A DNA stretch of 64,000 nt from Lentinula raphanica (taxonomy: Eukaryota > Basidiomycota > Agaricomycetes > Agaricales > Omphalotaceae). The notes under the pieces are model-generated. The model saw only the letters and a program-made list of their open reading frames with translations, did no database searches and was not told the DNA's origin. Where the stretch lies: the NCBI GenBank assembly GCA_027919835.1, contig JANVFP010000030.1, positions 1-64,000 of the forward strand, read 5' to 3'. This document shows positions 22,797 through 31,069 of the stretch, piece by piece (position 1 is the stretch's first letter; every line of letters begins with the position of its first letter). The translations under genes were made by a program, and so were the position numbers.

Positions 22797-25700
22797 TCAG
22801 ATAGTGGACTCCTTAGGGGAAGGATTATCCTTCCTCTTCAACTTCTCATTCCTTTCGGAATGACGCATCGCTACACGACGCTGGAATTCTGCAGCGTCTT
22901 CAGTAGCTGTCATGGCGGCTATTTTGCAGCCATTGATGTTGATAATGTTGTTCTTAAAATCAAGCACAACATTGTGTTTTCTCATCCAGTATGTGCCTAT
23001 CACGGCATCATACCGGTCGAGATTAATTATATCCCAATAAGTGGGATATTTGTCGTTCCCAACGACGACATCGGCGTAAGTTCCATAGTTGAACTTCGCC
23101 CTACTACCCACAGTCCCTAATTGGAGACTGTGCTGGTGTTTCAATTCGAACACCTTATGCTTCGCAACCTGCGTAAACATTGGGGTGAGAGCTTCTAGCG
23201 AACTCCCGGAGTCGAACATGAGGAGCGCTATGCTACCTCCGATGTTCATCAGACAGGACATCATCCGACGTTCGTCTGGATTACCTCGAATGGGATGGTC
23301 AATTTTGCTCGACGAGCGGAGCAAGGCCACATCCATCATAGTAGATGGCTGAATAGATCGACCATCCAGAGCGTGTAGTCGGAGTACATCATCTATGTAC
23401 TCCCACTTCATAAGTTCACTGTCATTGTTGAACTCTTCTTGTAGCTGTCGCTCCAAGAATATACCCATCTGTTCTGAAGAACAATGGGGAAACTGACTAT
23501 CCAGTTCTGTTTCCGTCAATGGAATCAGCTCAGGATAAGTCGAAGGTGAGTCAGGATCGCCCATGACGATATCCTTGTCGGATTCGTCTCCCGCCTCCTC
23601 ATTGAGGACGACATTTCCGTCACTCAACACGATCCTTCTAGCAGTATCAACTACCGCTATGGGGTGGTCCAGAACCTGCTCTAATCGAGCAGTCATTCCA
23701 GCCATGCGACCAGCAGAGGTCACTTCATCGTCATCAGATTCCGATGAATGAAACATCGCTCCGAGGTAGTCTTCGTACTGCTCTAGAACGTATTCGCCGT
23801 CAGAATCTGCCACCAATTCAACGGCGGTATCTGTCGTTGGTTCAGCGGACTCCAACGCCATCACCTGTGCTTCCTCAACTTCAGGTGGTGCATCCCCTTC
23901 GACCAACGAGGTGTCTTCACTTATGGCAAATAGTCTTTCTTTGCCATAACGTTCACAGGCTGGGTCATTGTGGAAATGGCCCACTTGTCCACAACCCCAA
24001 CACAGTTTTGGGGCGGACTTTCGTTCCTTGTTAGGAACTACAGTGTCCCTTGGCTTTTCAGCTGGAGTGGACATGGCAGCATGCCTCGGGACATAGTTTC
24101 CAGAGGCGTTGTTGGGTTTAGACCAACTTGTGGTTGGTCTACTGGTTTGGGCAGATACCTTTACCAACCGAAAGCGTTGGGTGCTACCCTTCGCGCCGGG
24201 AGCGCTCTTGTCGCTCCTAGAGGTTGCATTCGGCATGGAGTGCAACAACTTGGTATTAGCTGACATTGCATCAGCTTCTTCCTTGCGCCGAATACAGTTC
24301 ACGATTTCGCGAACTGAAGCTACTTCTGGGATGACATGTTCATCTCTCAGGTAATTTATGAGATGAACGGGTAACCCATCGAGTAATTTCGATCTAAACG
24401 CATCCTTACTTGGGATGTGCAGTAATCGTAATGCAAAGCGATTAAGTTTCGCGAAGTAGTCGCGAATGCCAGTTTTGGCATCATATTTCGCAGAGCGCCA
24501 ATTTGTCTCTGCGTATGTATACACCTCGCTTTGAACGAAGCGTTTGAAGAGTCCAATTAGGACCTCTTCAGTCCTCCAGTACTCCCTGGAGCGATGGGGT
24601 CCTATGACATGATCGTGATACCATTGTCTAGCTTCCCCATCCAGCATGCCTTCAAGGCAGAGTACCTGCATACCGTTACCATCAGGTCCCGTTAGTCGGT
24701 TCACAACCATCCAGTTGAGGACCGAATTAGTCCAGGTCTCGAATTCATCGAGATTTCCTCCCCCAGACCATCCGTCAGGTTGTTTAACCTTGACGTTTTT
24801 TACTCCCTCTAAAGGAGGGAGTACGACATCTAATTGACGTCGGATACCGTCAACAAGCTGTTGTTGAATACGACGGTTGTATTCATCGTGACCTTTATTG
24901 GCTAACGCGTTCAATAAGGACCTCGCCTTGCGAGCCTTTCGCCGTTTTTTATCTTTACGGCTACGAGATATTTTCTCGTCTTCATACCCGTAATCTTCCG
25001 GGTGTGGCACTTCGGACTCGCTAGAGTCTGAATCCAACCAAGGAGTACGACTCCTTTTTGATTCGTCCTGTGGTCTATACCCGTCGAACGAATCGTCACT
25101 ATCGCTATCGTCTGGATAGTGACCTCCAGATGCGACTTGCATCTGAGTTTTAGGTTGAGGTTTATTACCCCCATCATACCCCTCACGGTGGTGAGGTCTT
25201 CCTTCTTTATCGAAGGAAATCCCCTGGTCGTGCCAGAGACTTGAAGATTTCCCATCTTTCATCGAATGGGATCTCATCATTTGTCCGACCACTCTATCCT
25301 CCCAGGATAGAGGGTTTCCGATGTTTCGAGTACTACCGGAAATGTCGACGAAACGTGGGTCATTGACCATTTCGTCGAATGTCTTCCCATTGGGATAGAC
25401 ATGGCGAGTGCTCGGCTTAGCACTCGAGTTCATATTAAGATCACCTCCCATGTGGGAGGATCGCTCGAGGTTATCTTGAGTCTTAGACTCAAGTTTGATA
25501 CGGTCTGAAATGACTGGGTTAGTATCCTCTTTGCCGAGGGGATTTTGCTCTATCCATTCGCGAAGTACTCGGAATCGGTTGTTGATGCTCTCAACTTGTT
25601 GAAACCGAACTTCCTTGAGCGCTTTGTCAAGAACATCTTGAGCCTCAACTTCTTGAGACTCAATCAAACGTAGTAACGTTTGTTTCTTCTTATCCGGCGT

Positions 25701-26171
25701 GACGAACGACGTCGTACCATCTACATCGATGGGGAAATTTACTCCCGTCCTAATGGGAGACTTACCATGAGTATCGCTTACGTTGCTAGCGATAACTGGC
25801 TCAGTTTCACTCATAGCGGTGAGTGATTGTTTTCTGGCTGCTTGTGCAGCCAGCGGGGAACTACGGACTGTATTTCCATTAGAGCTCAGTTGGGAGTCAT
25901 CCTCCTCAACTGGAGTCTCTCGAATTTGACCAGGTTCCGTAGGGGAACGAGGTCGTGGTGGTGGTTGTCCACCAAACAACGTGTTGAAGTCATCTGACGA
26001 GACTTCTTTTTCTCGGTTCGATTGGCCCGAGTAAGCCATTTCACTCGGCGATGGATTATCAACCGATAGTGTATTGGCCGCGGAACCCATCTCTGGGTTC
26101 TGATCAGCCTTTTGGGGTTCGAACAGAGGTCCCGTCTTGGGACCCTTTTTGCTGTCTCTTTTCGGCGGCAT
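22797..26171 (-). CDS. Gypsy Gag-protease, 1124 aa
   Basis: The ATG at 26171 starts shortly after the 5' LTR. A long charged N-terminal half (Ser/Asp/Lys-rich) precedes a retrotransposon Gag core near residues 440-620 (WYHDHVIGPHR, YFAKLNRFALRL). A CCHC-type zinc knuckle CWGCGQVGHFHNDPAC lies near 725-740, and a retropepsin-like aspartic protease with LLMFDSGSS near 985. The stop is UGA followed by C. The frame is the same as pol, whose first ATG lies 36 nt beyond, so either readthrough or reinitiation would link them. Confidence 0.9.
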   Translation of the reverse strand: MPPKRDSKKGPKTGPLFEPQKADQNPEMGSAANTLSVDNPSPSEMAYSGQSNREKEVSSDDFNTLFGGQPPPRPRSPTEPGQIRETPVEEDDSQLSSNGNTVRSSPLAAQAARKQSLTAMSETEPVIASNVSDTHGKSPIRTGVNFPIDVDGTTSFVTPDKKKQTLLRLIESQEVEAQDVLDKALKEVRFQQVESINNRFRVLREWIEQNPLGKEDTNPVISDRIKLESKTQDNLERSSHMGGDLNMNSSAKPSTRHVYPNGKTFDEMVNDPRFVDISGSTRNIGNPLSWEDRVVGQMMRSHSMKDGKSSSLWHDQGISFDKEGRPHHREGYDGGNKPQPKTQMQVASGGHYPDDSDSDDSFDGYRPQDESKRSRTPWLDSDSSESEVPHPEDYGYEDEKISRSRKDKKRRKARKARSLLNALANKGHDEYNRRIQQQLVDGIRRQLDVVLPPLEGVKNVKVKQPDGWSGGGNLDEFETWTNSVLNWMVVNRLTGPDGNGMQVLCLEGMLDGEARQWYHDHVIGPHRSREYWRTEEVLIGLFKRFVQSEVYTYAETNWRSAKYDAKTGIRDYFAKLNRFALRLLHIPSKDAFRSKLLDGLPVHLINYLRDEHVIPEVASVREIVNCIRRKEEADAMSANTKLLHSMPNATSRSDKSAPGAKGSTQRFRLVKVSAQTSRPTTSWSKPNNASGNYVPRHAAMSTPAEKPRDTVVPNKERKSAPKLCWGCGQVGHFHNDPACERYGKERLFAISEDTSLVEGDAPPEVEEAQVMALESAEPTTDTAVELVADSDGEYVLEQYEDYLGAMFHSSESDDDEVTSAGRMAGMTARLEQVLDHPIAVVDTARRIVLSDGNVVLNEEAGDESDKDIVMGDPDSPSTYPELIPLTETELDSQFPHCSSEQMGIFLERQLQEEFNNDSELMKWEYIDDVLRLHALDGRSIQPSTMMDVALLRSSSKIDHPIRGNPDERRMMSCLMNIGGSIALLMFDSGSSLEALTPMFTQVAKHKVFELKHQHSLQLGTVGSRAKFNYGTYADVVVGNDKYPTYWDIINLDRYDAVIGTYWMRKHNVVLDFKNNIININGCKIAAMTATEDAAEFQRRVAMRHSERNEKLKRKDNPSPKESTI

Positions 26172-26226
26172 GTTTTCTATTCGACAATTGAATAGCTGAG
26201 TTTTGTTTGCTCGATGTTCAAAAAAC

Positions 26227-26509
26227 TGTAACCGTCCGTGGGATGGTTATTGGTAAAATGGAGCTGTTAGGCTTCAGATAGCTTGTAGCTTAGATAGTTT
26301 CTTAGTTCACGCAAAATGAACACGACGAGTCTTATATTAACTCGATATGCTACTAGTTTGACAAGAAAAAGAACTACTGATTACCTAATTGTCCTAGTCT
26401 TTTATAATGCCGATGAACTGTACAGTTCATCGTGAGAGTTTATGATAAGATATAACAAGATAAGATATAGATAGTCCGAAATAGATAGCTACAATGGGGA
26501 CCGGTTACA
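26227..26509 (-). repeat. Gypsy 5' LTR
   Basis: 283 bp, nearly identical to 15712-15994, including the 20-bp palindrome at 26412-26431. It is flanked on the outside by TCAAC and the second part of the copia LTR. Confidence 0.95.
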
Positions 26510-26514
26510 TCAAC

Positions 26515-26711
26515 GTACACGAAGGCGGTAACGACTATGCGACACCAACGAAGAGAGTAAGAGAGAGGAGGAAGAAAAGTAATGTACGAAAATTTATCTT
26601 AAGGTAGAGGAAAAGCGGAAGCATAAGTAAAACAAGTATCAGTAAGTGTATCGGCATCGGTAAGTGCGTTGGTAGTCCGTAGGTCCTATGCACAGTGCCT
26701 TATCCTCAACA
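26515..26711 (-). repeat. Copia 5' LTR, second part (beyond gypsy)
   Basis: 197 bp starting GTACACGAAGG and ending CTCAACA. It completes the LTR begun at 15547 and is followed by the copia target duplication AAGCT at 26712-26716. Confidence 0.92.
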
Positions 26712-26716
26712 AAGCT

Positions 26717-27417
26717 TTGTTTGACTCTTTTTACCAATCGTTTTGACAGCCTCGCGCGCTTTGTCTAGGGTCGACTCTTTTGCGGCATTGACTGCCTCGT
26801 CTCCCCAGCACTTTTTTGCATGACTGATAAGATTCCCTTATGCCTGGTAAGTTTGTTATTGTCTTCAATGGAGATGAATACTCACCTGTTGATCCCTTAT
26901 CCCCGGTTTGCAGTCCTTGCTTCACCTTTACTGCACAATGACTGCATGTGAACACAAGATATTCGGGCGTCACATCATCTTTCTCGAACTCGATCACTGG
27001 CTCCGCATAAAAGAAGGCGTAGACAGACGCTTTGCGTCTTTTGAAATCCTTCACTGTTTTATGTAGTGAGGTGAGTATCGCTTACTTTGTTGTTCATTTG
27101 GTGTACTCACAAATTTTTTTACAGCTTCGTCTTTTGCAGCTTGTTTTTTCGCTGTGATATCTTCTGGCTCGTCATCGTCATCACCACCGCCGTTACCACC
27201 GCCATTGCCATCTTCGTTACCGCTGTTGTCGGGTGAAGTTTCGGTAGCTTGTCCTGGGTTTTCTTCGCTATCTTCAGACATTGTTAATATATATTATATG
27301 GAATGAACTCATCTGTAGAGACCTACCTGTACTGTTGTTCCGCTTTTTTTTGTTGCCTCGTTTCTTAGTTTTAGCAGATTTGTTAGCTGCCGATGTGCTC
27401 GTTCGGGTGCGCTTCAT
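26717..27417 (-). pseudogene. hAT transposase, 5' exons up to the copia insertion
   Basis: This is the N-terminal third of the hAT gene. Exon 1 runs 27417 to about 27333 and ends at GTAGGT; exon 2 begins near 27268 at a GAAG|AT junction. Reading then continues through the Gly/Asp-rich linker, the BED-like Cys motif and the phrase AVKTIGKKSQTKL. The copia target duplication AAGCT (26712-26716) interrupts that phrase. Reading resumes at 10207 with TSALKVTKTWAKTF, so the two halves are one exon when the insert and one duplication copy are ignored. Confidence 0.8.
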
Positions 27418-27581
27418 AGTGTAGTCAACGGTGAACGGTGAACTCTGTCGTCCGATAATAATGTAAAAAAATTGACAGTTATATTACAAATATATTTGGT
27501 ACTACTGTTGACAGTCCGAAACGTAAAAATCAGCTCTTCGCAACAGCAGAGGCATCCTACGGGCCTCTACTAGTCTTCTAG

Positions 27582-27694
27582 TAGTGTCGGGTTATCATGC
27601 GGGTGTCGGGTGTGAAGATCTGGAACCGACCCGACCCGGCCAAGTGACCCGACCCGGAACCCGGCCAAACCCGGCCTACCCGAGCCAAACACTA
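27582..27694. repeat. hAT-like terminus with GGGTCGGGT/ACCCGACCC subterminal repeats
   Basis: Read on the minus strand, TAGTGTTTGGCTCGGG starts at 27694 and leads into alternating CGGGTCGGGT blocks. This is the style of hAT ends I associate with Agaricomycetes, and it lies upstream of the transposase ATG. On the plus strand TAGTGTCGGGTTATC at 27582 resembles the same end inverted. Either this is the hAT 5' terminus or a tiny 113-bp derivative. A short hairpin (CTACTAG/CTAGTAG) lies at 27567-27584. No matching 8-bp duplication was found. Confidence 0.5.
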
Positions 27695-28161
27695 TTCCTG
27701 GCTCGGCTGGTTTATTTCATCAAACTAGCAGAAATTGCTGCTCTGACTGTGAATCTGACAGATTTGCTATAACCTAAGTAAGTACACCAAGTCTCAGAAC
27801 AACGATAAGTTCTCATTACCTATAATCTAAGTAAGTACACTAAGCTATAGGTATGTGTAAGTATGAAGAAATAGATAAAAAGTAGATAAATGAGATGTAC
27901 CCTCAGAATGACAATAAGTTCTGAGGGCAACAAAGAATTTTACAAAATATAAATATGAAGAAATTTTACTCCAATCAAGTCCGAGCCCAATGCCCTGAAA
28001 TATCCAAGTGAAACTAACTTGTCGGGCTGTACTTGTGGAAGCAAAAGTATTTCAAGATCCCTCCAGAGTGCATACAACCAGAACACCAAAACAATCACCT
28101 GATCCATACACGATATGCGTCAACCCATGAAATCTAACAAGTTGCTTGACTTAAGGGAGAG
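27695..28161. other. Non-coding; possible internal remnant of a truncated copia element
   Basis: No gene is visible. A direct repeat containing CTAAGTAAGTACAC occurs twice (about 27774 and 27828). The last bases, TTAAGGGAGAG, look like a polypurine tract just before the LTR at 28162, suggesting the 3' tail of a truncated plus-strand element. Confidence 0.45.
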
Positions 28162-28406
28162 TGTTGGAATTGCAGATGAAGATCATGATCATTGATGGTG
28201 TGAGCTGTTGCAACTATAATGAGTTTTACAATTCCAGAATCCACAGGATGTCCAGTGGCTGTTTTGGGCATGAAATTGATAAGAAAACAAGATTGATTGT
28301 TGTAGATTATTTTTGTATGCTATCTGTCTATCCCTCCTCCCCTAACAACACTTGGAGGGCAATTGGAGGTTGTTTGTTCTTTCCTGCTGCTCTTTAGGCT
28401 CCAACA
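28162..28406 (+). repeat. Copia-type LTR, 245 bp (truncated element or solo LTR)
   Basis: TGTTGGAATTGCAG at the start and GGCTCCAACA at the end give a 7-bp inverted terminal repeat (TGTTGGA/TCCAACA) typical of copia LTRs. A GGGAGAG tract precedes it. No partner LTR or internal coding sequence was found in the window. It is unrelated in sequence to the copia LTR at 10213. Confidence 0.65.
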
Positions 28407-29157
28407 ATGAATCCCTTCTTCAACATCTAAGAGGCTATTAAAAATAATCTGACTCTTAACAGATCCACTTAAAAGGAATACAGGATTCAATAAAACTCAT
28501 ATAAATCAGACATCATGATTAAACTTGTAGTATCAATACCAGGTTGAAGATCTAATGATCACCAATCACAAAAAAACTTCTACAGCTCATATGGATCACT
28601 GATCACTATACAACATCCAATGAACACCTATACCTCATTGAATAACTAACCCCCGGCCCATCCACCCAAAACTCTTCTCTATCATTGTAATTTGTAACCA
28701 CACCCCACTGAGCCATTGCCCTCAGACTTCAGTGACACTTCAAATGTCTCTCCTTTGCATGTACTGTCCACCTTCCTATCTTGGGTCTAATCAAAAAACA
28801 TGAGCGGATATGTCTGTCTGTGCTGCGGTGAACTCAGCAACATGTTCTCAACAACTGGAAGGGAAGCCATGGCTCTTCGGGAGGGGTTGACTTTCCTGGG
28901 CAGTCTTCCTGTCGATACGGAGCTTGTTCTTGATGCGATGCCTCCAAATGGGGTGGGGATAACAAGATATCACCCTCATTTTTACTCATGGTCTGATATA
29001 AGGCAACTCCGTCCTTGAAGCTGTTCAAACTTATATCGGAGAAAATAAAGAAGGCAAATGTGGGTATAGAATAGTACTATGTTATACCGTAACATTGATC
29101 CATATACGATCATTAGAGATACATAACTATCGTGAGCAATTATACCATTTATACAGT
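28407..29157. other. Intergenic, AT-rich, no gene seen
   Basis: Only short unconvincing frames occur here (such as 28800-29018). The right part is the 3' flank of the F-box gene. Confidence 0.5.
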
Positions 29158-30615
29158 TCATTGAAGGTCACAAATCTCAATGACCTTGAATCTACTGTTC
29201 GACCACCGAAACTGTGAAGCATCTTCACGCAAAATCGGAACCTGAGTGTGAACCTTCAAGGTTTGCAGTGCATGCAAGAGCTCCTCCTCCGTTCTAGAAT
29301 CAACAAAACGTACAAACTCCTTCTCAGAGCAGCCTTCCCCGTGGCATTGGAGAGTAAGTCCCCGGAGCATCGGAAGTAATAGGTTCGCATAACCCTGCCC
29401 TCCTTCAGCCTCAGGCCCAGGTTTCGAAAGAGTCAGAGCTCTCAAAACCTTATCAGTAACAACCGGCGACGCCTCTGGATCCTCCCCAAGACTGAAGAGC
29501 AGTTCCAAATCGGTCAGATATGGGACTGATCTAAGGCAATCTATTAATTGCTCTTCAGAAAGAGGAAGGTATCCCAAACAGAGTGTTTCTAGTGTAGGTT
29601 TGAGCGTCTCGAAGAACATCACGAAGGAAGGATGGACGGTCGTCCAATGCTTCCGATCGCCGTCGAGTAGCCATTCAATATGAAGAGAGTTGAGCGTATA
29701 CAGCTCAAGTCGATCAAGAAAACTTGTCAAGGCAGCTTCCGGGCTCGACGAAACTGATGTGGTATACCCTGAGTTGTCATGAACCAGGAGATGGAACTCG
29801 GAGAGCGCCGGTAACATGAGTTTATTCACATCGGATGTCTCCCCATAGTAGACGCACTGAGCATACAGCGTGCAGCTGTTCAGATTAGAGTGCCTGGCAA
29901 GAATAGCACAACAATCATCCAGCGTCAACGCACGGCCTGCCTCAAAGTTGATATGCAAACGTGTAAGCTGCGCGCAGTTCGAAGCAATGCAACGGAGATC
30001 TAAAGATTCCGAGGGAATAGAGGGTACTGGATTGAGCACCAGGGAGTTGAGCAGTGGGAAATCAAGCACAGGCGCTTGGCGTATGAGGGGAGTCAAGCAA
30101 GCATTAGGCATCGAAAATTCTATCTCGCGCCACCTCGAGCAATGGTCTAAGAGCAAACCCAAGGCCTGCATGGGAAACCGTAACATTGACCCGTGGCGTA
30201 AACTGGAAATGGGAGGTTTGTAGTGAAGCTTGACAGATAGTGGATGAGTACCAGATTGACGGAGCCAGAGGTTCATTCGTGCGAGTGCGAGCGCATCCCC
30301 TTCGGAAGCGTTGTAGTTCAATGCCCATGTTCCGAAATGGATCTCGAAGGATGACCAAAGACTGGGTGTGGCGTATGCTAGGTCTCTCCATTGTTTGCAT
30401 ACACGGAGAAGCAATTGGGGAGCACCGTGCTCGTTTGTGAGTCGAGTAGAGGGTGGGTCAGCGCATTCGGTGAAGATTTGGGTGAGTAGTTCGATGGGGA
30501 GACGGTTGATGAAGCATCTATCATGTTCAAAGGGGTTGCTCTCCTGAGAGACATTATTGAGTTTGACAGACAAGAAGGACAGAATACGAAAACCTACAAG
30601 ACGACGGAATATCAT
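29158..30615 (-). CDS. F-box domain protein
   Basis: A single-exon 485-codon gene from ATG 30615. An F-box-like motif at residues about 33-80 (NRLPIELLTQIFTEC, then LLLRVCKQWRDLAYATPSLW) should bind Skp1 of an SCF ubiquitin ligase. The rest has leucine-rich-repeat-like spacing (LNSLVLNPVP, LTRLHINFE, LNSCTLYAQ, LETLCLGYLPLSEEQL, LTDLELLF), which in this large Agaricomycete family is the presumed substrate-binding part. It has no intron, unlike most neighbours. The specific substrate cannot be told. Confidence 0.88.
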   Translation of the reverse strand: MIFRRLVGFRILSFLSVKLNNVSQESNPFEHDRCFINRLPIELLTQIFTECADPPSTRLTNEHGAPQLLLRVCKQWRDLAYATPSLWSSFEIHFGTWALNYNASEGDALALARMNLWLRQSGTHPLSVKLHYKPPISSLRHGSMLRFPMQALGLLLDHCSRWREIEFSMPNACLTPLIRQAPVLDFPLLNSLVLNPVPSIPSESLDLRCIASNCAQLTRLHINFEAGRALTLDDCCAILARHSNLNSCTLYAQCVYYGETSDVNKLMLPALSEFHLLVHDNSGYTTSVSSSPEAALTSFLDRLELYTLNSLHIEWLLDGDRKHWTTVHPSFVMFFETLKPTLETLCLGYLPLSEEQLIDCLRSVPYLTDLELLFSLGEDPEASPVVTDKVLRALTLSKPGPEAEGGQGYANLLLPMLRGLTLQCHGEGCSEKEFVRFVDSRTEEELLHALQTLKVHTQVPILREDASQFRWSNSRFKVIEICDLQ

Positions 30616-31069
30616 GCTGCGGGTGTGAGGGTATTAAGGGTATTGAGGGTGTGAAAGAGAGAATGGGAACAAACGCAGTAAAAGCTCGACAGGGGTTTTT
30701 AAGTGTTCAAACTTACCAAAAAGGGGGACTTAAGGTGCTGTGTGGGTGTACGATACTTTATTGTACTTGTACAAGAAGAGTTAGCACTGACGTCGCGATG
30801 GAAAAGACTGTATAATCAGAACATGACGCACCCTCGTAAAGGTAACCTCTGGTCCCTGGACAAAGTCATTGTCAGCCCTTATTGAACTGTATGAAGAAGT
30901 TTGAGCATGACGCATGCGAGGCGCCAGGCCAGCGAACAACGTCCCACGAGGCGTAACAGTGGAGTGGAGTAATCTCTCAACTTCTGAAATGACAATGAAT
31001 ACCAAACAAGAACCGTTTCCAACGACTCCATTCTGAGTTCCGGCTGTACTACTTACAGACACTTGGCTT
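30616..31069. other. Intergenic: F-box gene promoter and Nug1 3' flank
   Basis: 454 bp. No ORF of note. A purine-rich stretch with repeated GGGTATTGAGGGTG-like units lies just upstream of the F-box start. Confidence 0.5.

Larger units (their letters stand above)
15712..26509 (-). mobile_element. Ty3/gypsy LTR retrotransposon, 10.8 kb, with extra ORF
   Basis: Two 283-bp LTRs begin TGTAACCG and end CGGTTACA, and the TCAAC target duplication (15707-15711, 26510-26514) is exact. Read right to left the order is 5' LTR, gag-protease, pol (RT, RNase H, integrase, chromodomain-like end), a third long reading frame, polypurine tract GGGGGAGGG (15995-16003) and 3' LTR. The LTRs differ at a single base by eye, so insertion is recent. 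I could not match the sequence after the 5' LTR (GTTTTTTGAACATC) to a tRNA primer. Confidence 0.95.
10213..26711 (-). mobile_element. Ty1/copia LTR retrotransposon, carrying gypsy and MITE insertions
   Basis: LTRs begin TGTTGAG and end CTCAACA. The 5-bp target duplication AAGCT is at 10208-10212 and 26712-26716, inside a hAT exon. After subtracting the gypsy element, MITE B and their duplications, the element is about 5.1 kb with two 362-bp LTRs. Transcription is right to left. The 5' LTR is split by gypsy between 15711 and 26515, which should separate promoter from body. The Gag-Pol ORF is otherwise uninterrupted. Confidence 0.93.
5071..27417 (-). pseudogene. hAT-family transposase gene, split by nested insertions
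   Basis: This is a cut-and-paste DNA transposase of the hAT superfamily, read right to left. Exon 1 starts at ATG 27417 (MKRTRTSTSA, basic, likely nuclear targeting). Next come an acidic Gly-rich linker and a BED-like zinc finger region with FTCSHC near 26950. After the copia insertion come the segments VAENARPFLTVQD and YIPSKETV (10090-9900), DTWTSPNHH (9820), TCDNA and RCFAHTVNLTAK (6440-6320), DVSTRWNSTHDML (5790-5740) and LHPWYKLEYFRKAGW (5290-5240). These are the classic hAT order. The frame ends at a TAA at 5071 after SVPAPTR, so the C-terminal hATC dimerisation region is missing from the window. Introns are about 50-150 nt. The junction near 27110-27061 does not join in frame as I read it (a run of seven Ts). 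It is inactive because the exon is split by copia and the C-terminus is lost. Confidence 0.85.

Noticed and set aside
28800..29018. Small plus-strand ORF
   Set aside because: 72 codons without conserved features in an intergenic region between an LTR and the F-box gene.
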